DNA from: Flavobacterium petrolei
GTDB lineage: Bacteria > Bacteroidota > Bacteroidia > Flavobacteriales > Flavobacteriaceae
Direction of reading: 5' to 3'
Length of the DNA stretch: 64,000 bases
NCBI RefSeq assembly: GCF_003314435.2
Contig: NZ_QNVY02000001.1
Coordinates: 124,001 to 188,000, forward strand
Shown: piece after piece, positions 8,430-16,303 of the stretch
Position numbering within the stretch: the stretch's first letter is position 1
Layout of the letters: each line of letters begins with the position of its first letter
Translations under genes and position numbers: made by a program
Notes under the pieces: generated by a model
What the model was told of the DNA's origin: nothing
The model's database searches: none
What the model saw: only the letters and a program-made list of their open reading frames with translations

Positions 8430-9341
8430 TTAAACATACTGAACCACAAAATACCAAAATAACAAGGTGATAAACGATATTGGAATTCCAAAACCAATCA
8501 TCATGCTACTTAAACGGGGTTTTAAACCGTGGGTAGATGCTAAAATACAAGCCGTAATCATTGGTGCCATCGCTGACTCCATTATAGCAACTTGAATAAC
8601 TTTAGAATGCTGTTGCAAAATTACGACATACAACACGTAAATGAGAGCCGGAGTTAATATTAATTTATACAAAAGCCCGAGTCCTAAAAATTTCCAATGC
8701 TGGCTTTTTCGTTCAAAACGTAGTTGCAAACCAACAGAAAGTAAAGCCAAAGGTGTCACTCCACTTCCCAATTTTTGGAATAAAAGCTGCACGTATTCAT
8801 GGAAATCGACATTAAGAATATTCATCAAACAGGCAATCAAAAAAGTTATAAATGGCGGAAAAAGAAGAATCTTCTTTGCGATTTGAAAACCATTTGGGTT
8901 GCCGCTGGAATATAAAGTTGCCACTAAAATTCCTAAGGTAGAAAGCACCACAAAAGAACCAGGTTGATCGACTAGAATAGCTGTTTTCAAACCTTCTTCC
9001 CCATACAACGCTTCAATTATTGGAAAACCTAAAAAGGAAGTATTTCCTAAACCCGCCGTTAAAATTAAACAACCAATAAGTTTTTTAGACCATCCCAACC
9101 TATTTCCTAAGAAACTAAAAAATAAATAGGATACAATAAAACCAATCCAAGCAACTCCAATTGGAAATAACAATTCATTACTCCATTTTATTTTTGGGAT
9201 ATAATATAAAGCCAAAGCTGGAAGACAGATATAGATAACAATCTTGTTTAACAGCTTGTAAATAGTTACAGGAAAACCTTTTATATTTTGGAATACAATT
9301 CCAAGGAATAGGAAAACAAAGATTAGGATGAAATTAGTCAT
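8430..9341 (-). CDS. AEC-family (auxin efflux carrier-like) transporter
   Basis: 303 residues, ten hydrophobic segments in the two-times-five pattern of the AEC family. Recognisable segments are GNTSFLGFPIIEALYG and the C-terminal MESAMAPMITACILAS. Bacterial members move organic acids such as malate or malonate; the substrate here is not inferable. A -7-like element in the opposite sense (CAAAAATA on the + strand at 9357-9364) lies about 16 bp upstream of the ATG, so the leader would be short. It faces the Rrf2/SDR pair divergently. Confidence 0.85.
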   Translation of the reverse strand: MTNFILIFVFLFLGIVFQNIKGFPVTIYKLLNKIVIYICLPALALYYIPKIKWSNELLFPIGVAWIGFIVSYLFFSFLGNRLGWSKKLIGCLILTAGLGNTSFLGFPIIEALYGEEGLKTAILVDQPGSFVVLSTLGILVATLYSSGNPNGFQIAKKILLFPPFITFLIACLMNILNVDFHEYVQLLFQKLGSGVTPLALLSVGLQLRFERKSQHWKFLGLGLLYKLILTPALIYVLYVVILQQHSKVIQVAIMESAMAPMITACILASTHGLKPRLSSMMIGFGIPISFITLLFWYFVVQYV

Positions 9342-9356
9342 AGTTTAATTTGATTA

Positions 9357-9364
9357 CAAAAATA
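9357..9364 (-). promoter_or_regulatory. -7 promoter element (TATTTTTG) for the AEC gene
   Basis: Reads TATTTTTG on the minus strand, matching TAnnTTTG, 16 bp upstream of the AEC start. No convincing -33 TTG at the right spacing. Confidence 0.4.
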
Positions 9365-9436
9365 CCACTTAAATTTATTTTGAGAAGTAGAAAATCCTGC
9401 TTTAGATGCTACAATAAGTTAAAAAAGGAACAATAA

Positions 9437-9466
9437 TTGGAAATTACAATTTTAGACGTATATTTG
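9437..9466 (+). promoter_or_regulatory. Promoter of the Rrf2 regulator gene
   Basis: TTG (9437-9439), 19 bp spacer, TATATTTG (9459-9466). This fits the Bacteroidota -33/-7 consensus with ideal spacing. The ATG at 9486 is 20 bp downstream. Confidence 0.75.
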
Positions 9467-9483
9467 TAATATATTTTATTACA
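9465..9483 (+). promoter_or_regulatory. Predicted Rrf2 operator O1 (autoregulation)
   Basis: Perfect inverted repeat TGTAATA-N5-TATTACA. It overlaps the end of the -7 element and the expected transcription start, where a bound repressor would block transcription. The same half-sites with the same spacer recur before the next gene (9915-9933). Confidence 0.68.
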
Positions 9484-9485
9484 GT

Positions 9486-9893
9486 ATGATTTCAGGTAAA
9501 TTTGCAATAACAATACATATCCTAACCTTACTCACTAAATTCCCAGACGAATTTTTATCCTCTGAATTTATTGCGGGTAGCGTGAACTTACATCCTGTTT
9601 TGGTAAGAAAAGAAATTGCGAACCTGAAAAAAAATAATATTGTGGAAAGCAAAGAAGGCAAAAACGGAGGAACAAAATTATTAAAATCGGCATCAGATAT
9701 TTCATTAGACACCATATTCAAAATGACTTTTGATACTGTGACCTTAGGTTTTTCAAAAAACGAACCTAATCCAAAATGCCCTGTCGGAAAAAAAATAAAT
9801 AAGAACTTAGAAGATTTATATGAAAATATCAATGAGAAAATCAGCTTACAATTAAGCGGCATTACATTGGAAAATTTTTCTAATCAATTTTAA
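9486..9893 (+). CDS. Rrf2-family transcriptional regulator, YwnA-like
   Basis: 135 residues. The N-terminal winged helix (SGKFAITIHILTLLTKF ... VLVRKEIANLKKNNIVES, wing KEGKNGG) is typical of Rrf2 proteins. The three clustered cysteines of IscR/NsrR are absent; the only Cys is residue 98 (NPKCPVG), as in the YwnA branch. Iron-sulfur sensing is therefore unlikely and thiol sensing is possible. The next gene is a YwnB-like SDR; Bacillus subtilis also has ywnA next to ywnB. Matching palindromes in front of both genes suggest that it represses itself and the SDR. Confidence 0.86.
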   Translation: MISGKFAITIHILTLLTKFPDEFLSSEFIAGSVNLHPVLVRKEIANLKKNNIVESKEGKNGGTKLLKSASDISLDTIFKMTFDTVTLGFSKNEPNPKCPVGKKINKNLEDLYENINEKISLQLSGITLENFSNQF

Positions 9894-9914
9894 AACTATT
9901 TTTTTATATAAAAC

Positions 9915-9933
9915 TGTAACATTTTTTATTACT
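9915..9933 (+). promoter_or_regulatory. Predicted Rrf2 operator O2 before the SDR gene
   Basis: TGTAACA-N5-TATTACT repeats the half-sites and spacer of O1 with two changed bases. It overlaps TACTTTTA (9930-9937), a near match to the -7 consensus. ATG follows at 9951. Confidence 0.62.
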
Positions 9934-9950
9934 TTTAAATACACATAATT

Positions 9951-10598
9951 ATGAAAATCGCAATTATCGGAGCCACAGGATTTGTAGGTTCAGCAATTTT
10001 AAATGAATTGGCAAGTCGCAATCATGAAATAACGGCTCTAGCCCGAAATCCTAAAAATAATGGAAACGCAGCTATAAAATGGGGAAAAGCAGACATCAAC
10101 AACGTTGAAGAACTGTCTAAAATTATTGCTGGAAATGATGTGATTGTAAACGCTTTCAGCGCAGGTTGGACCAATCCAAATTTATATACCGATTTCCTAG
10201 AAGGTTCAAAAGCGATTCAAGAAGCTGTTAAAAAATCCGGTGTAAAACGTTTTATTACCATTGGCGGTGGCGGAAGTTTGTTTATAGCTCCTAATTTGCA
10301 AGCAGTAGACACACCCGATTTCCCAAAAGAATATTATATAGGAGCTACTGCAGCAAGAGATTATTTAAATATTATTAAAGACGAAAAAGAGTTGGATTGG
10401 ACATTTTTCAGTCCGGCTTTTGAAATGCATCAAGGCATCACTACAGGAAGAACCGGTAAATACCGCCTTGGATTAGAAAATCCTGTTTTTGATGAAAATC
10501 AGAGAAGTATTTTATCCGTTGAAGATGTAGCAGTAGTTATCGCAGATGAAGTTGAAACCCCAAAACACCATCAGGTTCGTTTTACAGCAGCGTATTAA
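9951..10598 (+). CDS. NAD(P)-binding atypical SDR, YwnB-like
   Basis: 215 residues with an N-terminal Rossmann fold (IAIIGATGFVGSAIL, a GxxGxxG fingerprint) and the NmrA/YwnB-type layout (VNAFSAGW, RFITIGGGGSL, WTFFSPAFEM). The canonical YxxxK of classical SDRs is not obvious. Proteins of this type bind NAD(P)H and may act as oxidoreductases or redox-sensing partners; the substrate is unknown. The gene follows the Rrf2 regulator by 57 bp and carries its own copy of the predicted operator, so it is probably induced by the same signal. A hairpin terminator follows. Confidence 0.82.
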   Translation: MKIAIIGATGFVGSAILNELASRNHEITALARNPKNNGNAAIKWGKADINNVEELSKIIAGNDVIVNAFSAGWTNPNLYTDFLEGSKAIQEAVKKSGVKRFITIGGGGSLFIAPNLQAVDTPDFPKEYYIGATAARDYLNIIKDEKELDWTFFSPAFEMHQGITTGRTGKYRLGLENPVFDENQRSILSVEDVAVVIADEVETPKHHQVRFTAAY

Positions 10599-10622
10599 TT
10601 CTATATATTTTATAAAATAAAT

Positions 10623-10659
10623 CAGTTTCATAAGGCCATTGCTTTTTGAAACTGTTTTT
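10623..10659 (+). terminator. Rho-independent terminator after the SDR gene
   Basis: CAGTTTCA (10623-10630) pairs with TGAAACTG (10647-10654) across a 16-base loop, followed by TTTTTG. Confidence 0.65.
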
Positions 10660-10693
10660 GTTTTCACTACTTTTACTATTCTAAAAAATAGTT

Positions 10694-11782
10694 TTGCCAA
10701 ATAAAAAACACCATCCAAGCGCCTTAAACGAAAAACCCGGAATTTCTGCTCCTGAAATTGTTAGTGCCGTTGCTGTTGGGCATATTCAACAAATTAGAAA
10801 AATACAACCTTCTGCAAAAGAACTCGTTGAAGGAATTTTAAACGAAAATATTACTGCACTGAGTCGTGCGATTACTTTAGTCGAAAGTACGAATGTCAAT
10901 CATTTGGCGAAAGCCAATGAAGTAATAAATGCCTGCTTACCCTACGCAAACAAATCTGTCAGAATAGGAATTACAGGTGTTCCAGGCGTTGGAAAAAGCA
11001 CCTTCATTGAAGCTTTTGGAAAATACTTGACTGGTTTAGGGAAAAAAGTAGCTGTACTTGCCGTTGATCCCAGCAGCACGATTTCGCATGGAAGTATTTT
11101 AGGTGATAAAACTCGAATGGAAGAATTGGTCAAAGATAAAAATGCTTTTATACGACCATCCGCTTCAGGAGAAACATTAGGTGGTGTGGCTCGAAAAACC
11201 CGTGAAACCATAACGCTTTGTGAGGCTGCCGGTTTTGATACCATCATCATAGAAACCGTTGGCGTAGGCCAAAGTGAAACCGCCGTTCACAGCATGGTTG
11301 ATTTTTTTCTTTTATTAAAAATTTCTGGTGCGGGCGATGAATTGCAAGGTATCAAACGCGGAATCATGGAAATGGCGGATGCTATTGTCATCAACAAAGC
11401 CGATGGTGATAATATCAAAAGAGCCAATCTTGCCAAACTTGAATTTAATAGAGCGTTGCATCTTTTTCCTGCCAAAAAATCAGGTTGGACACCCACAACC
11501 GCAGCATGCAGTGCCATAACCCATGAAGGAATATCCAATGTTTGGGAAACCATTCAGAAATTTTTGGAACTAACAAAAAGCAACAACTATTTCTTTGAAA
11601 AACGGAAAGAACAAAACCAATATTGGATGCTGGAAACCATCAACGAGCAATTGAAAACGAATTTTTACAACAATCCAGAAATTCAAAAATCACTGGAATC
11701 AACTAAAAAAGCGGTGCAAAATGATGAAATTTCACCTTTTGCCGCCGCTCAAAAATTATTAGAAAAGTATTTTAAAAAATAA
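10694..11782 (+). CDS. meaB: Methylmalonyl-CoA mutase-associated GTPase MeaB
   Basis: G-protein chaperone that loads and protects the adenosylcobalamin cofactor of methylmalonyl-CoA mutase. 362 residues. The P-loop is GVPGVGKS (about residues 95-102). TIIIETVGVGQSE is the Walker B/switch region and INKADGDN is the guanine-specificity motif. The C-terminal helical dimerisation arm is present. The start must be TTG 10694 (or a still rarer codon), because an in-frame stop sits at 10682. Its client enzyme mutA/mutB is about 33 kb away at 43810-47380, whereas many genomes keep them together. Confidence 0.94.
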   Translation: MPNKKHHPSALNEKPGISAPEIVSAVAVGHIQQIRKIQPSAKELVEGILNENITALSRAITLVESTNVNHLAKANEVINACLPYANKSVRIGITGVPGVGKSTFIEAFGKYLTGLGKKVAVLAVDPSSTISHGSILGDKTRMEELVKDKNAFIRPSASGETLGGVARKTRETITLCEAAGFDTIIIETVGVGQSETAVHSMVDFFLLLKISGAGDELQGIKRGIMEMADAIVINKADGDNIKRANLAKLEFNRALHLFPAKKSGWTPTTAACSAITHEGISNVWETIQKFLELTKSNNYFFEKRKEQNQYWMLETINEQLKTNFYNNPEIQKSLESTKKAVQNDEISPFAAAQKLLEKYFKK

Positions 11783-11784
11783 AC

Positions 11785-12015
11785 CTACTCTTTTTCGTAG
11801 CGTTCCATTTCACGATCGTAAAATTCATTGGCAAGAACGATTAATCCTTCCATTTCAGCATTTAATTCTGCCTCGTCAAGATCCTCTGCTTCTTCGATAA
11901 ACTCTACTTCATCATCTTTGAGATTGATGATAAATCTTGGGTAATCAAGATGTATGATAAAAATATCTTCGGGAAAATCAGTATTGTCGCCTAGTAAAAA
12001 TTTTGGTAATTCCAT
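11785..12015 (-). CDS. Small acidic hypothetical protein
   Basis: 76 residues, strongly acidic, with a Glu/Asp-rich stretch (DEVEFIEEAEDLDEAELNAE). No membrane segment or signal peptide. It resembles short conserved acidic proteins of Flavobacteriia, but I cannot assign a function. It ends two bases from the meaB stop on the opposite strand. It lies 28 bp downstream of the MATE gene start region on the same strand orientation as MATE, so the order MATE then this gene is reversed in transcription: this gene lies downstream of MATE and could be co-transcribed with it. Confidence 0.7.
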   Translation of the reverse strand: MELPKFLLGDNTDFPEDIFIIHLDYPRFIINLKDDEVEFIEEAEDLDEAELNAEMEGLIVLANEFYDREMERYEKE

Positions 12016-12043
12016 GAATTTAATATTTAAGTAATTTATTATT

Positions 12044-13426
12044 TTATTTATTCTCGTTTTGCATCACCAACTTTCTTGTCAATCTCGCAAAGCGAATATA
12101 CAAAAATAAAGCGGCAGCGGTTAATCCTGCCAGAAGTCCTATCCAGATTCCAACGGCTTTCAGTTCTGTGTATTTTCCTAAATAATAGGAAATAGGAAAA
12201 CCAATAACCCAATACGCCACAAAGGTAATGTACATTGGGATTTTCACATCTTGCAAACCACGTAATGCTCCTAAAACCACAACTTGAATTCCATCTGAGA
12301 TTTGAAAAATGGCTGCAATCAATAGTAATTTTGAAGTTATAATGATGATTTCTTCATTATCCAACATTTGAGTCGAATCGCTCATATTCAAGAATAAATG
12401 CGGTAAAAAATTATGGAATACCACAAAGATTATTGCAAAAAAAGTTTCAAGTATAATCGCCAAAAGAAAAATAGATCTTGCAACGACAATCAAATTTTTA
12501 TAATCGTTCATTCCTTTCGTGTGACTCACTCGGATCATTGCGGTAACACTTAAACCCATAGCAACCATAAAAGTGGAGGATGCCAGAATAAGTGCAATCT
12601 GATTGGCGGCTTGACTATTTTTTCCCAAAGAACCAGAAAGCCATATCGCAGCAGTAAACAACGTTACTTCAAACAACATTTGCATTGCTGAAGGCATACC
12701 CAGATTAATAATTTTTTTCAAAATTGATTTGCGGATTTCTTTAAAACTGAAATTCTTAAAATATTTTTTCAATGCCGAATTTTGTTTCATCAAGTAATGC
12801 ATGAAAACCACCATCATTATTCTGGACAAAACCGTTCCAAGTGCAGCACCCAGAATTCCTAATTTTGGAAAAATCCAAATTCCGTAAATCAAAACATAAT
12901 TAAAGAAGATGTGTACCACATTTGCCATAAAAATAGCATACATCGAATATTTAGTTTTGGCTAAACCATCCGCAAATTGTTTGTAACCCTGGTATATAAT
13001 CACTGGAATCAATGAAAACGCCACCCAATCTATATATGGAGCGGCCATATCAGCCACTTCTTTGGGTTGGTGCATCATGTACATAATTTGTTTGGACAGC
13101 ACAGTCAGAATAAACAATGCAACTCCTAAAACGGTGCATAAAAGCAATCCGTGGTGAAAAGTGGTGCGGATTTTTTGATCATCTTTTTCGGCATCCGCTT
13201 CAGCAACTAAGGGCGTAATTGCCGTAGAAAAACCTATTCCTAAAGACAATGCAATAAATATAAAGCTATTTCCCAGCGAAACCGCTGCTAACTCAGTAGA
13301 ACCTAACTTGCCTACCATGAAATTATCAACTATTCCTATTAGTGTATGTCCCAACATTCCTAAAACCACGGGATACGCTAATTTAATGTTATAAGAAAAC
13401 TCTTTGAAGTATTTTGATAAATTCAC
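12044..13426 (-). CDS. MATE-family multidrug/toxin efflux pump
   Basis: 460 residues with 12 predicted membrane segments in two bundles. Typical features are PVVLGMLGHTLIGIVDNFMVGKLG near the start, which resembles NorM-type Na+/H+-driven exporters, and the second-half repeat (NLGMPSAMQMLFEVTLFTAA). It exports cationic compounds across the inner membrane; the substrate is not inferable. A -7-like element on the minus strand (13444-13451) sits 17 bp upstream of the ATG. The small acidic gene lies downstream. Confidence 0.9.
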   Translation of the reverse strand: MNLSKYFKEFSYNIKLAYPVVLGMLGHTLIGIVDNFMVGKLGSTELAAVSLGNSFIFIALSLGIGFSTAITPLVAEADAEKDDQKIRTTFHHGLLLCTVLGVALFILTVLSKQIMYMMHQPKEVADMAAPYIDWVAFSLIPVIIYQGYKQFADGLAKTKYSMYAIFMANVVHIFFNYVLIYGIWIFPKLGILGAALGTVLSRIMMVVFMHYLMKQNSALKKYFKNFSFKEIRKSILKKIINLGMPSAMQMLFEVTLFTAAIWLSGSLGKNSQAANQIALILASSTFMVAMGLSVTAMIRVSHTKGMNDYKNLIVVARSIFLLAIILETFFAIIFVVFHNFLPHLFLNMSDSTQMLDNEEIIIITSKLLLIAAIFQISDGIQVVVLGALRGLQDVKIPMYITFVAYWVIGFPISYYLGKYTELKAVGIWIGLLAGLTAAALFLYIRFARLTRKLVMQNENK

Positions 13427-13443
13427 TTTCTATCTTTTTTTGG

Positions 13444-13451
13444 CAAATATA
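13444..13451 (-). promoter_or_regulatory. -7 promoter element (TATATTTG) for the MATE gene
   Basis: CAAATATA on the + strand reads TATATTTG on the minus strand, 17 bp upstream of the start codon. No -33 TTG at consensus distance. Confidence 0.45.
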
Positions 13452-13529
13452 ATTAGAAGCTTTGAATTGTGTTGATACTATTGCACTTTAAACAATTGTT
13501 TTTTTTTAGCTGTGGTATACAAAACAAGG

Positions 13530-13589
13530 AATTCTATAACAAATGGACTTAATTCTATAACTTTTTAAATACTTGAGGACTTACTTTTG
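13530..13589 (+). promoter_or_regulatory. Promoter with paired direct repeats upstream of the beta-barrel gene
   Basis: AATTCTATAAC occurs at 13530-13540 and again at 13551-13561, exactly 21 bp apart (two helical turns). TACTTTTG (13582-13589) is a perfect -7 element. No TTG is present at -33; the downstream repeat occupies that position, as expected for an activator-dependent promoter. ATG 13651 is about 60 bp downstream. Confidence 0.55.
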
Positions 13590-13650
13590 CACTGTTGTTT
13601 TTAACCAAACAAAACCCGTAAAAACAACGAAAATATTAAAAAATACAATT

Positions 13651-14232
13651 ATGAAAATCGCAGGAAAAATTAAATTCGCACTAGCACTTACAATCTCAAT
13701 GATGTTTGCTAGCAATGTAGAAGCTCAAGAAACAAACAAAGCAACAAATTACGAACAAGGATTTCGTTTAGGTGTTGGTGCAAATGCAGGATATTCAGTT
13801 AATGATCCTTACAAATTATCACTTGGTGCAGATGTAAGAGGACAATATGATTTATCAAAAAGATACTCTTTGACGTTGACTACAGGTTACACTAATTTAT
13901 TTGTAAGCAAAGCTGATGGGTTTCCTGGTCAAACAGAAGGGAAAGATTTAGGTATCATCCCAGCTAAAGCAGGTTTTAAAGCTTTCGTATGGAATGACCA
14001 ATTTTATGTAATGGGAGAAGCTGGTGCAGCATTTGCAACAAGTAATGTAGAAAATACCAGAGATAAAACTTCTTTATTGTTATCTCCAAGTATAGGTTAT
14101 GCAACTAAATACATAGATATTTCTTTGAACTATACACACTACAATCATTTTGATCGTTTAAACAATAACGGTTCTCTTAATAGAGGAGTTGGACAAGTAG
14201 GTGTTCGTTTAGCTTATGGTTTTGAACTATAA
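13651..14232 (+). CDS. Secreted outer-membrane beta-barrel protein
   Basis: 193 residues. It has a signal peptide (start MKIAGKIKFALALTISMMFA, cleavage likely after VEA) followed by alternating short amphipathic strands (FRLGVGANAGYS, YSLTLTTGYTNLF, YIDISLNYTHYNHF). It ends on an aromatic-rich strand (VGVRLAYGFEL), as in OmpW/OmpA-like eight-stranded barrels. I chose ATG 13651: the upstream in-frame extension to 13573 would overlap the promoter and hide the signal peptide. It is a single gene with a promoter bearing direct repeats and a strong terminator. Function beyond being an envelope protein is unknown. Confidence 0.85.
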   Translation: MKIAGKIKFALALTISMMFASNVEAQETNKATNYEQGFRLGVGANAGYSVNDPYKLSLGADVRGQYDLSKRYSLTLTTGYTNLFVSKADGFPGQTEGKDLGIIPAKAGFKAFVWNDQFYVMGEAGAAFATSNVENTRDKTSLLLSPSIGYATKYIDISLNYTHYNHFDRLNNNGSLNRGVGQVGVRLAYGFEL

Positions 14233-14250
14233 ACCACAAATAATTCCATA

Positions 14251-14284
14251 AAAAAATGCGCTGAAATTCAGCGCATTTTTTTTG
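14251..14284. terminator. Bidirectional terminator between the barrel gene and ppk2
   Basis: AAAAAATGCGCTGAA / TTCAGCGCATTTTTTT hairpin with A and T runs on both sides, between convergent genes. Confidence 0.92.
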
Positions 14285-14285
14285 C

Positions 14286-15164
14286 CTATTCTTTTTTCAA
14301 CATTTCTTTATACATCTCAAAATTAGCTTTCACTTTTTCATCTAATTTAGGTTCCTTAATATCAGTATATTTTTGCATTTCTTCCCAGATAATTTTAGCA
14401 ACAACATAACGTGCCATTTCCTTATCATCAGCCGGAATAATATACCACGGCGCATTTTTAGTAGCCGTTTTATTAATTGCCTCCTCATAATACTGCATGT
14501 ATTCATCCCAATGCTCGCGCTCTTTCAAATCTCCAGGCGAAAACTTCCAGTGGTGCTCTACTTCTTCTAATCTTCGCAGCAAGCGCTTGCGTTGCTCTTC
14601 CTTACTCATGTGAAAGTAAAACTTCAAAACAATAGTCCCGTTTTGTGTAATATGCTTTTCAAAATTATTAATTTGATCCAATCGATCTTCCCAAAACTGT
14701 GGCGTCACATCTTCTACTTTTTCAATTCCCGGCAAATTTTCATTCAAAATATATTCCGGATGCACCCGTGTCACCAAAACATTCTCATAATGTGTTCTGT
14801 TAAAAACTGCGAATTTCCCTTTTTCTGGTAAAGCCAAATAATGTCGCCACAAGTAATCGTGTTCCAGTTCCGTTGAATTGGGTGTTTTAAAACTATGCAC
14901 CTCAACACCACGCGGATTAAATTCCTTGAAAACTTCCCGAATCAGACTATCCTTCCCAGAAGTATCCATGCCTTGCAAACAAATCAAAACGCCGTATCGA
15001 TTGTGCGCGTACATCACATCCTGCAACTCGCTCAATTTCGCCTGAACCTTATCTAGTTTCTCTTCTTTGGCGTCATCACTGGCGCCATTAAACAAATTCG
15101 TTGGAATTTTGGCCAATTCAATTTTGCCAATCACTTTAAAATCATCGGGATTTATAGACTTCAT
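14286..15164 (-). CDS. ppk2: Polyphosphate kinase 2 family protein (PPK2)
   Basis: 292 residues. Transfers phosphate between polyphosphate and nucleotides, usually making NDP/NTP from polyP. The P-loop-like motif is GMDTSGKDS (about 65-73). The Walker B region is FAVFNRTHYENVLVTRVHP, and the lid helix carries RKRLLRRLEE. This pattern fits the PPK2-III-like, AMP/ADP-phosphorylating branch more than the short PPK2-I type. The start ATG 15164 is well placed. A family-1 repeat lies upstream, between this gene and the divergent gene at 15338. Confidence 0.92.
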   Translation of the reverse strand: MKSINPDDFKVIGKIELAKIPTNLFNGASDDAKEEKLDKVQAKLSELQDVMYAHNRYGVLICLQGMDTSGKDSLIREVFKEFNPRGVEVHSFKTPNSTELEHDYLWRHYLALPEKGKFAVFNRTHYENVLVTRVHPEYILNENLPGIEKVEDVTPQFWEDRLDQINNFEKHITQNGTIVLKFYFHMSKEEQRKRLLRRLEEVEHHWKFSPGDLKEREHWDEYMQYYEEAINKTATKNAPWYIIPADDKEMARYVVAKIIWEEMQKYTDIKEPKLDEKVKANFEMYKEMLKKE

Positions 15165-15230
15165 AAGAAATATTTTATCTTTGTAAACTCAAATATAACA
15201 AATTATAAGGATTAATCCTGATGAATTTCA

Positions 15231-15315
15231 GGAGCATTTTCCAGCTATCCGTTGCAATCTTTTATTATTTTAAAGAAAAATAATAAAAGGATTTTCACTT
15301 TTATCTGGGCTAGGC
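15231..15315 (+). repeat. Interspersed structured element, family 1, copy B
   Basis: Starts GGAGCATTTTCCAGC and ends CTGGGCTAGGC. The central hairpin (15257-15292) has the conserved base ATCTTTT / AAAAGGAT and an AT-rich tip. It sits between divergently transcribed genes, so it cannot act as an ordinary terminator for either. Confidence 0.75.
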
Positions 15316-15337
15316 ACTCGTTTTAAAAACAAATACA

Positions 15338-16174
15338 ATGGAAAAATTCACACTCGAATTATTATTTCAAATTATCGGCATTGGTTCTGCATCAGGACTT
15401 ATTTACAAAGACAATTCCCTACTGATTATTGGTGACAACAGCGGTTTTCTTTATGAATATCAAATGGATTCTAAAAATTTAAAACGCCATCCATTACTAG
15501 AAAACCCAAGAGAGAACACACTCAAAAAAGACAAAGCAGATTTTGAAGCCATAACCCATTTTGGAGACAGCTTGTATGTTTTTGGTTCCGGTTCCACCGA
15601 GAAAAGAAACAAAATGATACAAGTCAATGCTACTGATAAAAAGATAATCGCCACAAATGACCTCAGCGATTTGTATGCCGTCATGCAAAATTTTGGAGCA
15701 ATAAAACCCGAAGATTTCAACCTCGAAGGCGCCATCTATAATGGCGAAAGTTGGTTTTTATTAAATCGAGGCAACGGAAGCTCCAATAAAAATGTCCTTT
15801 TCACCATCGAAGGAAAAAATCTGACTAACGATTTTGCTATTCTATCAAACGACTACAAACTCCCTAAAATTAAAGGAGTGCGCAGTAGTTTTACCGATGC
15901 GATTTTAGTCGGTGACAGCATTTATTTTTTGGCCACAGCCGAAGATACAGAATCTACGTATGATGATGGGGAAGTTTTAGGAAGTCTTATTGGGAGCATT
16001 AACCTGAAAACTATGAAAATCGATTTCACCCAAAAAATTAGCAGCACCCATAAATTCGAAGGATTAACTTTGTACTCCAATTCAAAAGAAAAAATGGAGT
16101 TCCTACTTTGTGAAGACAACGACACCGAAGTCTTGGAAACAGATATTTACAAATTGACTTTAGACAAAAAATAA
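15338..16174 (+). CDS. Hypothetical protein, probable beta-propeller fold
   Basis: 278 residues, no signal peptide visible from this start. Repeating short strands separated by Gly/Asp turns (SASGLIYKDNSLLIIGDNSG, FEAITHFGDSLYVFGSGS, TDAILVGDSIYFLATAED, FEGLTLYSNSKEKMEFLLC) suggest a beta-propeller. The pattern resembles an uncharacterised Bacteroidota family (DUF6929, from memory). No catalytic residues recognised and function unknown. It is monocistronic, between a family-1 repeat and the SDR gene, 129 bp before the latter. Confidence 0.75.
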   Translation: MEKFTLELLFQIIGIGSASGLIYKDNSLLIIGDNSGFLYEYQMDSKNLKRHPLLENPRENTLKKDKADFEAITHFGDSLYVFGSGSTEKRNKMIQVNATDKKIIATNDLSDLYAVMQNFGAIKPEDFNLEGAIYNGESWFLLNRGNGSSNKNVLFTIEGKNLTNDFAILSNDYKLPKIKGVRSSFTDAILVGDSIYFLATAEDTESTYDDGEVLGSLIGSINLKTMKIDFTQKISSTHKFEGLTLYSNSKEKMEFLLCEDNDTEVLETDIYKLTLDKK

Positions 16175-16240
16175 TGTTCATTTCAGTCAAAATCACAGAA
16201 CGTTAAATTTAGATTAAATAGAAAATCAAAATAGATTTCA

Positions 16241-16266
16241 ACTGTAAAACGTACTACTTTTACAGT
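16241..16266 (+). promoter_or_regulatory. Palindromic operator candidate before the SDR gene
   Basis: ACTGTAAAA (16241-16249) and TTTTACAGT (16258-16266) form a perfect 9-bp inverted repeat with an 8-bp spacer. It overlaps TACTTTTA, a near match to the -7 element. ATG is at 16304. Confidence 0.45.
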
Positions 16267-16303
16267 AAACTAAGCCTTTTATTGGCCTAAAACAATATAC
16301 AAA

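Noticed and set aside
13573..13650. N-terminal extension of the beta-barrel protein
   Set aside because: It would start with TTG before the -7 box at 13582 and place the signal peptide internally.
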